Shown: positions 36,293-45,824, counted from the stretch's first letter. The stretch: DNA of 64,000 nt from Streptococcus sp. oral taxon 056 str. F0418 (GCF_000220065.1 NZ_AFQU01000001.1:620001-684000); one strand, 5' to 3'. The notes: generated by a model from the sequence alone, not told the origin. Numbers and translations: made by a program.

Positions 36293-36539
36293 AGCCTATA
36301 TGTATGTATTAAAATGCAGTGATGGAACACTTTATACCGGCTACACCACAAATATCCAAAAGCGACTTACGGTGCATAACTCTGGCAAAGGTGCCAAATA
36401 CACACGTGTAAGACTTCCCGTAACACTACTTTATTACGAAAAATTTCCAAATAAATCTGCAGCTATGTCAGCAGAAGCTTTGTTTAAAAAGAAAAGTAGG
36501 CAGGAAAAGCTGGCTTATATAAAGAAAGGTAAAAAATGA
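36282..36539 (+). CDS. GIY-YIG domain protein (UPF0213/YhbQ-like)
   Basis: 85-residue stand-alone GIY-YIG nuclease-like domain: [17 protein letters not shown] at the start, [15 protein letters not shown] and a conserved LYYEKF, ending [17 protein letters not shown]. Possibly a DNA or RNA repair factor; function not established. The ATG at 36282 is inside the end of the methyltransferase gene (coupled translation). A decayed second 3' end of the same gene lies at 37443-37555. Confidence 0.9.
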   Translation: METKAYMYVLKCSDGTLYTGYTTNIQKRLTVHNSGKGAKYTRVRLPVTLLYYEKFPNKSAAMSAEALFKKKSRQEKLAYIKKGKK

Positions 36540-37411
36540 CTGAAAATATTACACTCCCATTTAACGATCCTCAATATATCATATCTATCGCACCGAACGC
36601 TACTGTAAAGATAGGCGAATCTTTTACAATCCGACCTTTTTCTTCAATCGAAGCTATGCCAAATGCTAACTTAATAATTGGTAATCGAGTTTTTTTTAAT
36701 AACTTTTGCAGCATCCGTTGTTCCAAAGAAATTACTATTGGAGATTTCACCATGTTTGGTGATGGGGTTAAATTATTCGATTTTAATCATGAATATTCTA
36801 ACTATCATATCGAACCCCTCACTTTTTCTTCTGAACCAATCAATATTGGGAAGCACTGTTGGATTGGGGCTAACTCTGTGATTCTTAAAGGAGTGAGCAT
36901 TGGCGACAATGTCATTATCGGCGCCAATTGTCTTATTTACCAAGATATACCTGCAAATTCTATTGTTACGCATAAAGAGGGCTTGACTATTAAAAATCGA
37001 CAACAAGCCAAATACCATGCTTTTACCTATACTTTCTCAGATCATTTAGAAAATCTAGGAATCTTGCTTCAAGCATTGCCTGAAGTTGATTTCCATGTTG
37101 CTGCTCCGACAGATGCTTCTGCTTATTTAAAAGACTTCTCAAGATTTCCTAATTTTGTGCTCTATACTCATGCTACGAATCCGGCTTTTATTGATGATCT
37201 TTTGAAAAGATCCGATTTTTATTTAGATATTAATCATTCATCGGAAGTTGAACAAATTATCAGTCGGGCCGTTTCTACTCAAAAAAGAATTTTCTCTTTT
37301 GATACAGTAGTTCATCAACCTAATAAAACAGATTATATCTGTCCCGCTCAAGAACCACAAGCTCTAGTCTCCATCATTAAAGATTTTTTGTCTAGCATTG
37401 ACCAATACTGA
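36536..37411 (+). CDS. Left-handed beta-helix acyltransferase fused to a glycosyltransferase-like C-terminal domain
   Basis: 291 residues. Residues ~15-160 are hexapeptide repeats of a maltose/galactoside O-acetyltransferase-like LbH domain ([31 protein letters not shown] with the catalytic His, [20 protein letters not shown]). Residues ~170-290 are different: [44 protein letters not shown]. They recall the C-terminal half of GT-B type enzymes such as accessory-Sec GtfB. A sugar-acetylating role is an inference. The ATG overlaps the GIY-YIG stop by 4 nt. The gene seems to have been inserted here (see the remnant downstream). Confidence 0.75.
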   Translation: MTENITLPFNDPQYIISIAPNATVKIGESFTIRPFSSIEAMPNANLIIGNRVFFNNFCSIRCSKEITIGDFTMFGDGVKLFDFNHEYSNYHIEPLTFSSEPINIGKHCWIGANSVILKGVSIGDNVIIGANCLIYQDIPANSIVTHKEGLTIKNRQQAKYHAFTYTFSDHLENLGILLQALPEVDFHVAAPTDASAYLKDFSRFPNFVLYTHATNPAFIDDLLKRSDFYLDINHSSEVEQIISRAVSTQKRIFSFDTVVHQPNKTDYICPAQEPQALVSIIKDFLSSIDQY

Positions 37412-37442
37412 ACTGAAAATGAGTTCAAGTTCCGTCTATAGG

Positions 37443-37555
37443 CCTTCAAACTCTATGAAACATTTTCAAACAGAACCTTTACGCTTAAAGACAGAGGTAT
37501 CTTTTAAAAGAAAAATAAATCCGAAAGACTAACTTATATCAAAAAAGAAATTTGA
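37443..37555 (+). pseudogene. Remnant of a second GIY-YIG gene 3' end
   Basis: The plus-strand frame reads LYETFSNRTFTLKDRGIF, stop, KKNKSERLTYIKKEI, stop. It aligns without gaps to the C terminus of the intact GIY-YIG protein (YYEKFPNK, then 10 residues, then [15 protein letters not shown]). The 5' part is missing. Confidence 0.65.
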
Positions 37556-37670
37556 GCAAAAAACTGTTCAAATCAGACTAAAGTCAAAGTCCCTATTACA
37601 CAAATTTCTATAAACTTTTCTTTATATAAAGTCGTGTAATAGAGATAAGAACAGTTGTGAGGTGTTATCT

Positions 37671-38390
37671 ATGTTTCACAAACAAACCTCTTATAATTGC
37701 TACCAACATAACTTCTATACGATAGACAAATGGGTCAAAAAAAGATCTCCTTCTTTGACAAGTAGATTCTTCAATTGACTCTATCTACAAATCAATTGAA
37801 GAAACCTATACCCCTGATAATGGTCGTTCTATCCTAGATCCAGTTCTATTAGTCAAAATTCCTTTGTTTCAATGCTTTGATAACCTTCACTCTATATAAC
37901 CAAACCATTAAAGAAATTGAGGTAAAAGTAGCTTATTGTTTGCTTCATAATCTAACCTTGGATGACAATGTCTCCCATTTTACCACATATGAAAAAAACT
38001 TACTGTTCTCGCTTTCAAGACGAAGAATTGATTTCTGAAATTTTTTCAAGGATGCTTAATCGAGTTTTATTTGCTGGTTTAATGGTTTCTTCTGAAATAC
38101 TAGTGGATGACTCCCCTATAAGTCGGCGATTAATGGCCTTAATTATCACCTTAATTATCATAAGGACATAGTTAGCTAACGAACTAATTGATGAGTGAAA
38201 TTGGAAATTGAGATTAATCTATATAGGAGAAATCATGAAAAAGTCCTTAAAATTCACAAAAGAAAGCGAGGTCAAGGAAAATCGCAACTACAGATCCCGA
38301 GAGCGAAAGATTCCACAAAGCAATATTTGCCTATTCTGCCCAAGTAGTTTATGATAAGCAGGATTGGATCTTAGTATATACACTTGAATC
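37671..38390 (+). pseudogene. Degenerate IS1182-family transposase
   Basis: Frame-broken plus-strand sequence starting MFHKQTSYN and containing SIEETYTPDNGR, LDPVLLVKIPLFQ, TIKEIEVKVAY and NLTLDDNVSHFTTYEKN, all matching the N-terminal half of IS1182-type transposases. Further pieces (near 38220-38370) correspond to a region after the DSTHIKARAN motif. Several stops and deletions; not functional. Confidence 0.75.
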
Positions 38391-39015
38391 GTGATAACCA
38401 GGTCTTTCCTGCTCTTTTTCAAAATTAGAACCTTTTTTCCATACTATATTATTAAGGTATCAGGTTATAAGTCCTCATCTATTATCTATTATTTACTTAA
38501 ACGAAACGTCCTGTTTCCCCTTATACTTGTCCCAATATAGTAAAAGGGAACCTAAGCTCCAGTGATTTTGTTTATGATAACCTCCATGACTGTTACCTCT
38601 GACAAGAGAACCAAATGTTGAGTTATCACATCACAACCCGAAACTGTAAGAGTATTCTAAAAGCATGCGTCACCTGACCTCTAATATCGTTTGTATCCAA
38701 AGCTAAAATTCTCAAAGAGTAGTGTTGAGATGTTTATGTAAGTGTGTCTTTGAATTTTGTGAAGAGATTTAATATCAAAGAGGGATGAAGAAGCTCTATA
38801 AAAAGTAAGTGAGTGACTTTTTGGGCTTGCTCAGGAGTGTCATAACTTTAGATACACAAGATAGAAAGGAAAATCCATGATGGAGAATAGGATTGGGTTT
38901 ATTTTGTTATGCTTAAATACCCCAAAATTGGTGACATGGATACGCTAATATCTCTTTTTACTTTTCTCTAAATCAGATTTTGGGATGGAATATCAGACGA
39001 TTCATGAATTTTTTT
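38391..39015. other. Intergenic stretch without recognisable genes
   Basis: About 620 bp with stops in every frame and no ribosome binding site followed by a sensible frame. Possibly the far end of the IS1182 relic and unrecognised debris. Confidence 0.5.
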
Positions 39016-39045
39016 CAAAAAAACAAACATCATTTCTGGTGTTTG
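39016..39045 (-). terminator. Terminator of the DeoR regulator gene
   Basis: CAAACATCA and TGGTGTTTG form a stem with a short loop; on the minus strand it is followed by TTTTTTTG. Confidence 0.8.
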
Positions 39046-39101
39046 TCTGCGTTCTGAGATTGAGCAGGAAACCTACTCAAATTCTTTTTCTCATTATAAC
39101 A

Positions 39102-39848
39102 CTATAAAACCTTGGTATATGACCGGTACTTATCTCTCATCCTTTGTGAAATCCGATCATCCGTCACAATACCATCTACATCATCCAAGCGATAGAATGT
39201 ATAAAAAGAATAACTGTCAAACTTGCTGTTATCTGCGACAATATATTTCTCAATGGCATTATTCAAAATAATCGCATCAGCATTTCCCTCTTCTTCATTG
39301 GCCGTCGTTACATTATGCCCATCAATGCCATTAGCACCTATAAAAACCTTGGAAACTTTTATTTCTCGCAATAAATTTATAGCGAACTGTCCCACAAAGG
39401 TCTGAGTCTTTAAACGATAACGTCCACCAACCAAGAGGAGATCAAAATTTGGATTATCCTTTAACTTTTCAAAAATAGGCAGAGAATTTGTTACGATATT
39501 GACTTTTTTATCTTCTAAATAGTCACCTATAAGAGCTGTTGTCGTACCTGAGCCAATGAAAATAGTATCCCCATCAGAAATAAGATCAGCACATTTACGA
39601 GCAATCATCTGCTTTTCTTCTGTATTCAACATCACTTTTTCAGCATGAGAAACCTCAATAAGTCCATCTCGCACCTTTTTATGAGCTCCACCATGCACAC
39701 GGATCAGAAATCCCTGCTTCTCAAGATCAATTAAATCTCTCCGAATGGTCATATCTGTCACATCTAGGAGTTCTTTTAGCTTCCTTACGGATACTAGGCC
39801 AGCACGATCTAATTCCTGCAGAATTAGTCTGTGTCTTCCCTCTTTCAT
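39102..39848 (-). CDS. DeoR-family transcriptional regulator (LacR-like)
   Basis: 248-residue sugar-responsive repressor. N-terminal winged helix (RHRLILQELDRAGLVSVRKL and VTDMTIRRDLIDLEKQGFLI), linker RVHGGAHK, and a DeoR sensor domain with IFIGSGTTTALIG, VTNSLPIF, LLVGGRY and FIGANGID. Similar in layout to streptococcal LacR, but there are no sugar genes next to it, so its regulon is unknown. The promoter region has a perfect palindrome (39986-40000) that may be its own operator. Confidence 0.85.
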   Translation of the reverse strand: MKEGRHRLILQELDRAGLVSVRKLKELLDVTDMTIRRDLIDLEKQGFLIRVHGGAHKKVRDGLIEVSHAEKVMLNTEEKQMIARKCADLISDGDTIFIGSGTTTALIGDYLEDKKVNIVTNSLPIFEKLKDNPNFDLLLVGGRYRLKTQTFVGQFAINLLREIKVSKVFIGANGIDGHNVTTANEEEGNADAIILNNAIEKYIVADNSKFDSYSFYTFYRLDDVDGIVTDDRISQRMRDKYRSYTKVL

Positions 39849-39975
39849 TTTCCTTCTCCTTTCGTTAATCCTTCAATGAGAAAGGGCCACTTACCTCTCA
39901 TCTTTATCCATCATATCTGATATTGCCATTATTACATTTTTCTAAAACTAAAGATTTATAGGTTCTTCTACGCTT

Positions 39976-40000
39976 ATTATACTACACTTTTTATAAAAGT
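39976..40000 (-). promoter_or_regulatory. Promoter and candidate autoregulatory operator of the DeoR gene
   Basis: TATAAT on the minus strand (39976-39981) is preceded by the perfect palindrome ACTTTTATAAAAAGT (39986-40000), placed where a repressor would block RNA polymerase. The -35 is weak. Confidence 0.45.
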
Positions 40001-40121
40001 ACAGATTAAAATATGATTTTTACCTGTTTTGTATAAAAATGTCTTTCTTTGTTATAAATGCAAAGCATTTCCACGAAAAAATGTCCGTCATATAAAAAAT
40101 GAACATTTCGATAATAAAAAA

Positions 40122-40297
40122 GAGAGTGGGACAGAAATCGGTAATTCGTTAGAATTCGATTTCGTCGTCCCACCTCCGCACAGTTGAGTAGGGCTGTAAA
40201 AGCTGATGAAATCAGCGTAGTAGAGCCCACTCAACCACTGCGTCTTGCTCGACAATCCAAAGACAATTGAGAGGCTAGGACTTTTGTCCCAGCCTCC
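40122..40297. repeat. Structured ~176-bp intergenic element with three nested hairpins
   Basis: Starts GAGAGTGGGACAGAAATCG and ends near GTCCCAGCCTCC. Hairpin 1: GTGGGAC...GAAATCG with CGATTTCG...GTCCCAC. Hairpin 2: CAGTTGAGT...GGGCT with AG.GCCCACTCAAC, enclosing GCTGAT/ATCAGC. Hairpin 3: GAGGCT.GGAC with GTCC.AGCCTC. The outer ends are also mutually inverted. I remember similar sequences as frequent intergenic repeats in mitis-group streptococci but know no name. It lies directly downstream of cshA. Confidence 0.65.
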
Positions 40298-40306
40298 CTT
40301 TTATTT

Positions 40307-41860
40307 CTATTTATCGCCTTTATTTCGAATGACAAATCCAGTTTTCTTTTCACTAGAAGTATTGCGGGGTTTCTTGTGGTCCTTGCGGTAACGCTTTTCT
40401 TTATCAAAACGTCCGTCTTTTCCACCTTTTTTTAATTGGTCTCGACGTCCGCCTCGATCTTTTCGATTGCCGTTTCCGCTACGACCACCCTTACCTTTGC
40501 CACCAAAGCCACCGCCAGATGGTTTGAAAGGTAATGGTTTTTCACGAGCAATTTCTACTTCAGGAAGGGCATCTGGACCCTGCACCGTCAAGCTAAGGAT
40601 ATACATAGCTAGCTCTTCTGGACTGAATTCTGCTGCTAGCTTGCGGGCATCCTTGCCAAATTTCTCAAAGTTTGAACGGATGCTTTCATCAGCGAAATCG
40701 CGTTCAATCTTCTTGAGAGCAACTTTTTTCTTAGCTTGGAAAGCTTCTTCCGCAGTTGCTGGCTTAAGCCCCTTCATGCGCTTCTTGGTCAGATTTTCGA
40801 TAATCTGCAGATAGCCCATTTCATTGGGCGCTACGAAAGTGATAGACTGACCTGACTTACCAGCACGACCAGTTCGACCAATCCGGTGAACATAGCTTTC
40901 TGGATCCTGTGGAATATCATAGTTATAGACATGAGTCACACCGGAAATATCTAGTCCACGCGCAGCCACATCTGTCGCCACCAAGACATCTAAATTGCCA
41001 TTTTTAAAGTCTCGAAGGACACGGAGGCGCTTGCCTTGATCCAAATCTCCATGAATCCCTTCTGCTCGGAAACCACGGATTTTCAAACCACGTGTCAACT
41101 CATCAACCCGACGTTTGGTCCGTCCAAAAACAATCGATAAGTCTGGTTGATCAACATCCATAAGGCGAGTCATGGTATCAAATTTTTCATTTTCCTTGAC
41201 ACGGATATAATACTGATCTACCAGTTCCGTCGTCAACTCTTTAGCTGCAATCTTGACATGCTCAGGCTCCTTCATGAACTGGACACCAATACGCTTGATA
41301 GCATCCGGCATAGTCGCTGAAAAAAGCAGGGTTTGACGCTCTTCTGGCACACGTGAAATAATAGACTCAATGTCTTCCAAAAAGCCCATATTGAGCATTT
41401 CATCCGCTTCATCCAAAATTAAAGTTTCCACATGATTGAGTTTGAGGGCTTTGCGCTTGATCAAGTCCAAAAGACGACCAGGCGTTCCCACAACAATATG
41501 TGCTCCCGATTTAAGGGCTTTAATTTGTTTTTCAATACTAGAGCCACCATAAACAGAGCGCACTTTAACGCCCTTGCTACGACCAAAACGGAAGAGCTCT
41601 TCCTGGCATTGAACGGCCAATTCACGAGTCGGTGCAATAATCAGAGCTTGCACAGTTGGATTTGTTGTGTCAATCTTTTCCAAAGTTGGAAAACCAAAAG
41701 CAGCGGTCTTACCTGTCCCTGTCTGAGCCTGACCAATCACGTCTTTGCCAGCTAGTGCAAGTGGAATCGTCTGCTCTTGAATAGGGCTAGCCTCTTCAAA
41801 ACCAGCTTTTTCAATCTCTGCTAATAATTCCGCAGATAAATGTAATTCATTAAATTTCAA
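40307..41860 (-). CDS. cshA: DEAD-box RNA helicase CshA
   Basis: 517-residue ATP-dependent RNA helicase of the degradosome/cold-shock type. Q motif (ASPIQEQTIP), motif I AQTGTGKT, DEAD box in LILDEADEML, SAT in LLFSATMP, and motif VI HRIGRTGRAGK. The C-terminal tail is a long Gly/Arg/Lys-rich basic region (GGGFGGKGKGGRSGNGNRKD) for RNA binding. A 60-bp repeat (41935-41994) lies in its upstream region. Confidence 0.95.
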   Translation of the reverse strand: MKFNELHLSAELLAEIEKAGFEEASPIQEQTIPLALAGKDVIGQAQTGTGKTAAFGFPTLEKIDTTNPTVQALIIAPTRELAVQCQEELFRFGRSKGVKVRSVYGGSSIEKQIKALKSGAHIVVGTPGRLLDLIKRKALKLNHVETLILDEADEMLNMGFLEDIESIISRVPEERQTLLFSATMPDAIKRIGVQFMKEPEHVKIAAKELTTELVDQYYIRVKENEKFDTMTRLMDVDQPDLSIVFGRTKRRVDELTRGLKIRGFRAEGIHGDLDQGKRLRVLRDFKNGNLDVLVATDVAARGLDISGVTHVYNYDIPQDPESYVHRIGRTGRAGKSGQSITFVAPNEMGYLQIIENLTKKRMKGLKPATAEEAFQAKKKVALKKIERDFADESIRSNFEKFGKDARKLAAEFSPEELAMYILSLTVQGPDALPEVEIAREKPLPFKPSGGGFGGKGKGGRSGNGNRKDRGGRRDQLKKGGKDGRFDKEKRYRKDHKKPRNTSSEKKTGFVIRNKGDK

Positions 41861-41934
41861 TGTTCTTCTTCTTTCTAAAGGCAGTGCGAAGCCGCCTCAT
41901 CAAACTTAGGATAACTTTTAAAATAGTTATCAGC

Positions 41935-41994
41935 ATAGGGAATCGCCTCCCATTGTATCTGCTGCAATATCTCAATAGGAATAGCATATTACTC
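41935..41994. repeat. 60-bp intergenic repeat, copy 1
   Basis: Nearly identical (about 56 of 60) to 43866-43925, starting ATAGGGAATCGCCTCCCATT and ending GCATATTACTC. It contains a short palindrome (CCCATTG with CAATAGG). Located upstream of cshA and the gene at 42154. Confidence 0.8.
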
Positions 41995-42153
41995 CTCAAA
42001 CAGAACTGCAACTTATCTAGTATATCACAAAAGTATATAAAAAGATAGAACTTGAATATAAAATCTTTTCTCTTTAATACTCGTTTTGAAAAAAATGAAA
42101 AATTGAAAATCACTTTCAAAAGAGTTATAATTGATAAGAAAAGGAGGCGAAAT

Positions 42154-42552
42154 ATGAATAAATTTTTGCGTGCTATATTTATTTTGGTCATTCTTGCTAT
42201 GCTGGGTGCTGCAATCATCCAAATTTTTCTACCTCACCTTTTAGGCGAGAAATCAGCCTATGGTCTATCGATTCATTGGCAACGGGAAATCGGCTTTTGG
42301 AATCTAGCCATTTTGCCCTTGCTATTAGCAGTCAACCTCAAGTATGACTGGTTTTACCTGCAGATGACTCTGCTGGCACTGATACTAGGAGGACTTGGTT
42401 TTGGTACAAACCATCTACTAGGCTATCTTGAAAAAACTAACCAAGCCAATCTGTTAGGTTGGGTAGAAAATTATCTTCTTGTCCTTCTATGGTGTATCGG
42501 CTGGAAGCTGGAATATCAAAAAAGACAAAAAAATGGGGAAGGCACTGTCTAA
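42154..42552 (+). CDS. Small membrane protein
   Basis: 132 residues with four predicted membrane helices (FILVILAMLGAAIIQIFL, FWNLAILPLLLAVNL, QMTLLALILGGLGFG, NYLLVLLWCIGWKLEY). The start ATG at 42154 follows AAAGGAGGCGAAAT. Family not recognised. Its stop codon lies within the loop of the terminator at 42537-42568. Confidence 0.75.
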   Translation: MNKFLRAIFILVILAMLGAAIIQIFLPHLLGEKSAYGLSIHWQREIGFWNLAILPLLLAVNLKYDWFYLQMTLLALILGGLGFGTNHLLGYLEKTNQANLLGWVENYLLVLLWCIGWKLEYQKRQKNGEGTV

Positions 42553-42579
42553 ACAGACAAGTCCTTCCTCACTTTTTTT
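42537..42579. terminator. Terminator between the membrane protein gene and corA
   Basis: GGAAGG...CTGTCT and AGAC...CCTTCC form a stem, with T-rich sequence on the plus strand. It overlaps the end of the membrane protein gene. Confidence 0.8.
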
Positions 42580-43486
42580 ATCGTTTATGGACAATCCAAC
42601 GGAGTATTCTGGCTAAAATAATCCACAAAAATAAACTGATTACACAGATAAACAACCAAGCATTTTTTTCATTAATCCAAGGCAATGGGACATTCATACC
42701 GAAAAAGCCCGTAATAACAGCTAAGACTCCAAGTAGCACTTCGATGATAGTCAGATTGCTGAGATTATTATTCAGATTATTGTTCAAGATATTATTGTAA
42801 GATGCAGAAAGTTGCCCAAGAACTTGAGCAATTAAATCTGTCATGGAAACCAACTGGCGGGCCTCAATCATGGCATCCTCAAACTGCTCCATTTCAACTT
42901 CATCAAGCTGTCGATAAATAGCATGGCTTTTAATGTGTTCAAGAAGCATACGATTCTGCTTAGCCGCAGCAAGTAAATAGACCATCGATGTTTCTAAATC
43001 CGAAAGATCGAATAAGTACCTTTTAGTGGTTGTTTGGCGCAGAAGACGGTTAATTTCATCTTTTCGTTTATCCATGCGTTCAATGATGGGATAATACGAA
43101 TTGGAAACCAACTCCAAACTGGCAAATAAAAACTTATAGACTGACACGGGCTCATGTTTTTCCGTATACTTTCTCATCATATCAACCACATAAGCATTGT
43201 CCTGATTACTGATAGTGATAAGCCGTCCCTGCTGTACAACAAAGGTCATGGGAATGGTCTCATAGTAATCCTTATCTGTTTCCAGATTGAGAACATTATA
43301 GATGAAAACGACAGTGCCGTTCTCTCGATTATAATCCATGTGGGCTCGCTCGTTCTTATCCAGCGCATACTCGATTGTCTCAGGATCAATCTCATAATCC
43401 TGATAAATCTGCGCATTCTTTTTGACATCATCTGAATCAATATTGATCCAGACAGATTGATCTTTTAGTTTTCTCTCTAAAAACAT
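42578..43486 (-). CDS. corA: CorA-family Mg2+/divalent cation channel
   Basis: 302-residue pentameric magnesium channel. Long N-terminal cytosolic domain with helical stalk, then two C-terminal helices with the signature GMN in FFGMNVPLPW (loop motif) and the final FICVISLFLWIILARILRWI. Length and topology are those of the CorA family. It belongs to the strong metal-transport theme of this window. Confidence 0.92.
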   Translation of the reverse strand: MFLERKLKDQSVWINIDSDDVKKNAQIYQDYEIDPETIEYALDKNERAHMDYNRENGTVVFIYNVLNLETDKDYYETIPMTFVVQQGRLITISNQDNAYVVDMMRKYTEKHEPVSVYKFLFASLELVSNSYYPIIERMDKRKDEINRLLRQTTTKRYLFDLSDLETSMVYLLAAAKQNRMLLEHIKSHAIYRQLDEVEMEQFEDAMIEARQLVSMTDLIAQVLGQLSASYNNILNNNLNNNLSNLTIIEVLLGVLAVITGFFGMNVPLPWINEKNAWLFICVISLFLWIILARILRWIVHKR

Positions 43487-44085
43487 GAAGCCCCTTTCTT
43501 AACATCTAGAATGATTTTCTAAGAACCAGTGCCTAACTCTCTAAACTGTTCTTGCATTCAAATATGCTATGTCAAAACACCAAACCGGTCAAAACAACTT
43601 CCTTGCTCAGTACGATTGATAAAGCGACTAGTTTGTCCATCTTATCTATCACGATATAAATTATTACGAATTAAAACTACCCTAAAAAATTGATTAGTGA
43701 AGCGTCTAGTCAGAGTCCAGCAGAATTTGGTGTTAATCATTTTAAATGGTTACACAATCATCACAATCTAGTTCACTACGATACGAAAAGGCGGAAACGA
43801 TTCTTTTTCGCCGATAGGTTAGTAAAGCAATTAGCCAGTCCGTACAATTGCGTCTAGCGTCCAATATAGGAAATCGCCTCCCATTGTATCTGCTACAATA
43901 TATCAATAGGAATAGCATATTACTCGACAAAATTAGTCAGATAGTTAGACAATTACCATAGCGATTGCCATCAACTGATTAGCAACTTTTGATTCAGATT
44001 CAGTCAATGAATCAGCCTAAATCAGGCAAATAATGCGTTACGACACGGAGTTTGGCAAATCGATTTTATTTGCCAAACACAGTTA
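43487..44085. other. Gene-free region with a degenerate repeated motif and hairpins
   Basis: No gene in about 600 bp. A motif resembling TTAGTAAAGCNNNTAGCCAGTCC recurs at about 43616, 43694 and 43828, and again at 44083. Two occurrences follow hairpins: GGCGGAAACGA/TTTTTCGCC near 43795 and TTTGGCAAAT/ATTTGCCAAA at 44051-44077. The second 60-bp repeat copy lies at 43866-43925. Confidence 0.5.
43866..43925. repeat. 60-bp intergenic repeat, copy 2
   Basis: Second copy of the repeat at 41935-41994, same orientation, about four mismatches. Confidence 0.8.
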
Positions 44086-44167
44086 GTAAGGTACTTAGCC
44101 ATGGTCCCATAGGACATGGCGTAGATTGCTTAGGCAACTATGTAGCCAAGCAATCTTAGTACGTTAC
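44086..44167. ncRNA. Predicted three-way-junction structure overlapping the prfC stop
   Basis: An outer stem GTAAGGTACTTAG (44086-44098) with CTTAGTACGTTAC (44155-44167) has 11 of 13 pairs. It encloses two hairpins: CCATGGTCC/GGACATGG (44099-44119) and GATTGCTTaGGC/GCCAAGCAATC (44124-44155). The prfC stop codon (44164-44166) is inside the outer stem. Whether it is an RNA element, a terminator or a mobile relic cannot be told. Confidence 0.45.
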
Positions 44168-45708
44168 ATCTTCTCTTCCAATTTGACATCCGGATATTTA
44201 TCTGCAAACCAACGCAGGGCAAAGTCGTTTTCAAAGAGGAAAACAGGTTGATCAAAGCGATCTTTGGCTAAAATATTCCGGCTAGAAGACATACGCTCAT
44301 CTAGATCCTCTGGCGAAATCCAGCGAACAGTCTTTTTACCCATAGGATTCATAACTACTTCTGCGTTGTATTCATTTTCCATACGGTGTTTGAAAACTTC
44401 AAATTGGAGCTGACCAACAGCACCTAGCATGTACTCGCCCGTCTGGTAATTCGTATAGAGTTGGACTGCCCCCTCTTGTACCAACTGCTCAATCCCCTTA
44501 TGGAAGGATTTTTGCTTCATGACATTCTTAGCAGAAACCTTCATAAAGATTTCTGGAGTAAAGGTTGGAAGTGGCTCAAACTCAAACTTATTCTTACCTA
44601 CTGTCAAGGTATCGCCAACCTGATAAGTCCCTGTATCATAAACACCGATAATATCACCGGCTACAGCATTAGTCACATTTTCTCTACTTTCTGCCATAAA
44701 TTGGGTGACATTGGACAGCTTAGCAGACTTGCCAGTGCGTGGCAGATTGACACTCATACCTCGCTCAAACTCGCCTGAAACGATACGAACAAAGGCGATA
44801 CGGTCGCGGTGGCGCGGGTCCATATTGGCCTGAATTTTAAAGACAAAGCCTGAAAAGTCTGGATTAAGTGGCTCGATCACTTCGCCATCTGTTTTCTTGT
44901 GGCCATGCGGTTCTGGAGCAAATTTCAAGAAAGTCTCAAGGAAAGTCTGGACACCAAAATTGGTCAGGGCTGAGCCAAAGAAAACAGGTGTCAGCTTACC
45001 TTCCAAAATCGCTTCTTCTGAGAACTCATTTCCAGCTTCGCTCAAAAGCACAATGTCTTCTTTGACTTGCTCATAGAAAGGATTGGAAGCAAAGAGTTTG
45101 TCTCCTTCTGCTAATGTCGCAAATCGCTCGTCACCCTTATAGAGCTCTAGACGCTCATTGTAGAGATCATACAAACCTTCGAAGCTCTTCCCCATTCCAA
45201 TCGGCCAATTCATCGGATAACTAGCAATGCCTAAGACTTCTTCCAATTCTTGCAAGAGATCTAGTGGCTCACGACCATCACGATCCAGCTTGTTCATGAA
45301 AGTAAAGACGGGTATACCACGATGCTTGACAACCTCAAATAATTTTTTAGTTTGGGCCTCAATACCCTTAGCGGAGTCAACAACCATAACCGCCGCATCC
45401 ACCGCCATCAAGGTCCGATAAGTATCCTCTGAGAAGTCCTCGTGCCCTGGTGTATCCAAGATATTGACCCGCTTGCCATCGTAGTCAAACTGCATGACAG
45501 AGGAAGTCACAGAAATCCCCCGCTGCTTCTCAATGTCCATCCAGTCTGACTTGGCAAAGTTACCTGTCTTTTTCCCCTTAACTGTCCCAGCCTCACGAAT
45601 CTCGCCACCAAAATAGAGCAACTGCTCTGTGATAGTCGTCTTTCCCGCATCCGGGTGGGAGATAATGGCAAAAGTACGACGTTTTTTAATTTCTTCTTGT
45701 AAAGTCAT
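44164..45708 (-). CDS. prfC: Peptide chain release factor 3
   Basis: 514-residue GTPase that recycles RF1/RF2 from the ribosome. G1 SHPDAGKTT, switch [14 protein letters not shown]3 [15 protein letters not shown]4 [12 protein letters not shown], and the RF3 C-terminal domains ([20 protein letters not shown]). Monocistronic in appearance. The 3' end runs into a stable predicted stem-loop structure (44086-44167). Confidence 0.96.
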   Translation of the reverse strand: MTLQEEIKKRRTFAIISHPDAGKTTITEQLLYFGGEIREAGTVKGKKTGNFAKSDWMDIEKQRGISVTSSVMQFDYDGKRVNILDTPGHEDFSEDTYRTLMAVDAAVMVVDSAKGIEAQTKKLFEVVKHRGIPVFTFMNKLDRDGREPLDLLQELEEVLGIASYPMNWPIGMGKSFEGLYDLYNERLELYKGDERFATLAEGDKLFASNPFYEQVKEDIVLLSEAGNEFSEEAILEGKLTPVFFGSALTNFGVQTFLETFLKFAPEPHGHKKTDGEVIEPLNPDFSGFVFKIQANMDPRHRDRIAFVRIVSGEFERGMSVNLPRTGKSAKLSNVTQFMAESRENVTNAVAGDIIGVYDTGTYQVGDTLTVGKNKFEFEPLPTFTPEIFMKVSAKNVMKQKSFHKGIEQLVQEGAVQLYTNYQTGEYMLGAVGQLQFEVFKHRMENEYNAEVVMNPMGKKTVRWISPEDLDERMSSSRNILAKDRFDQPVFLFENDFALRWFADKYPDVKLEEKM

Positions 45709-45824
45709 TGATTTATCTTTCTATTTTTTATTTTATTTCGGCTCATTCCTAATTTTATTGGATACCTACATAGGTCTGCTTAACCCATCTATTATAGCGG
45801 ATTTAACACTTTTTTTCAACTCAG

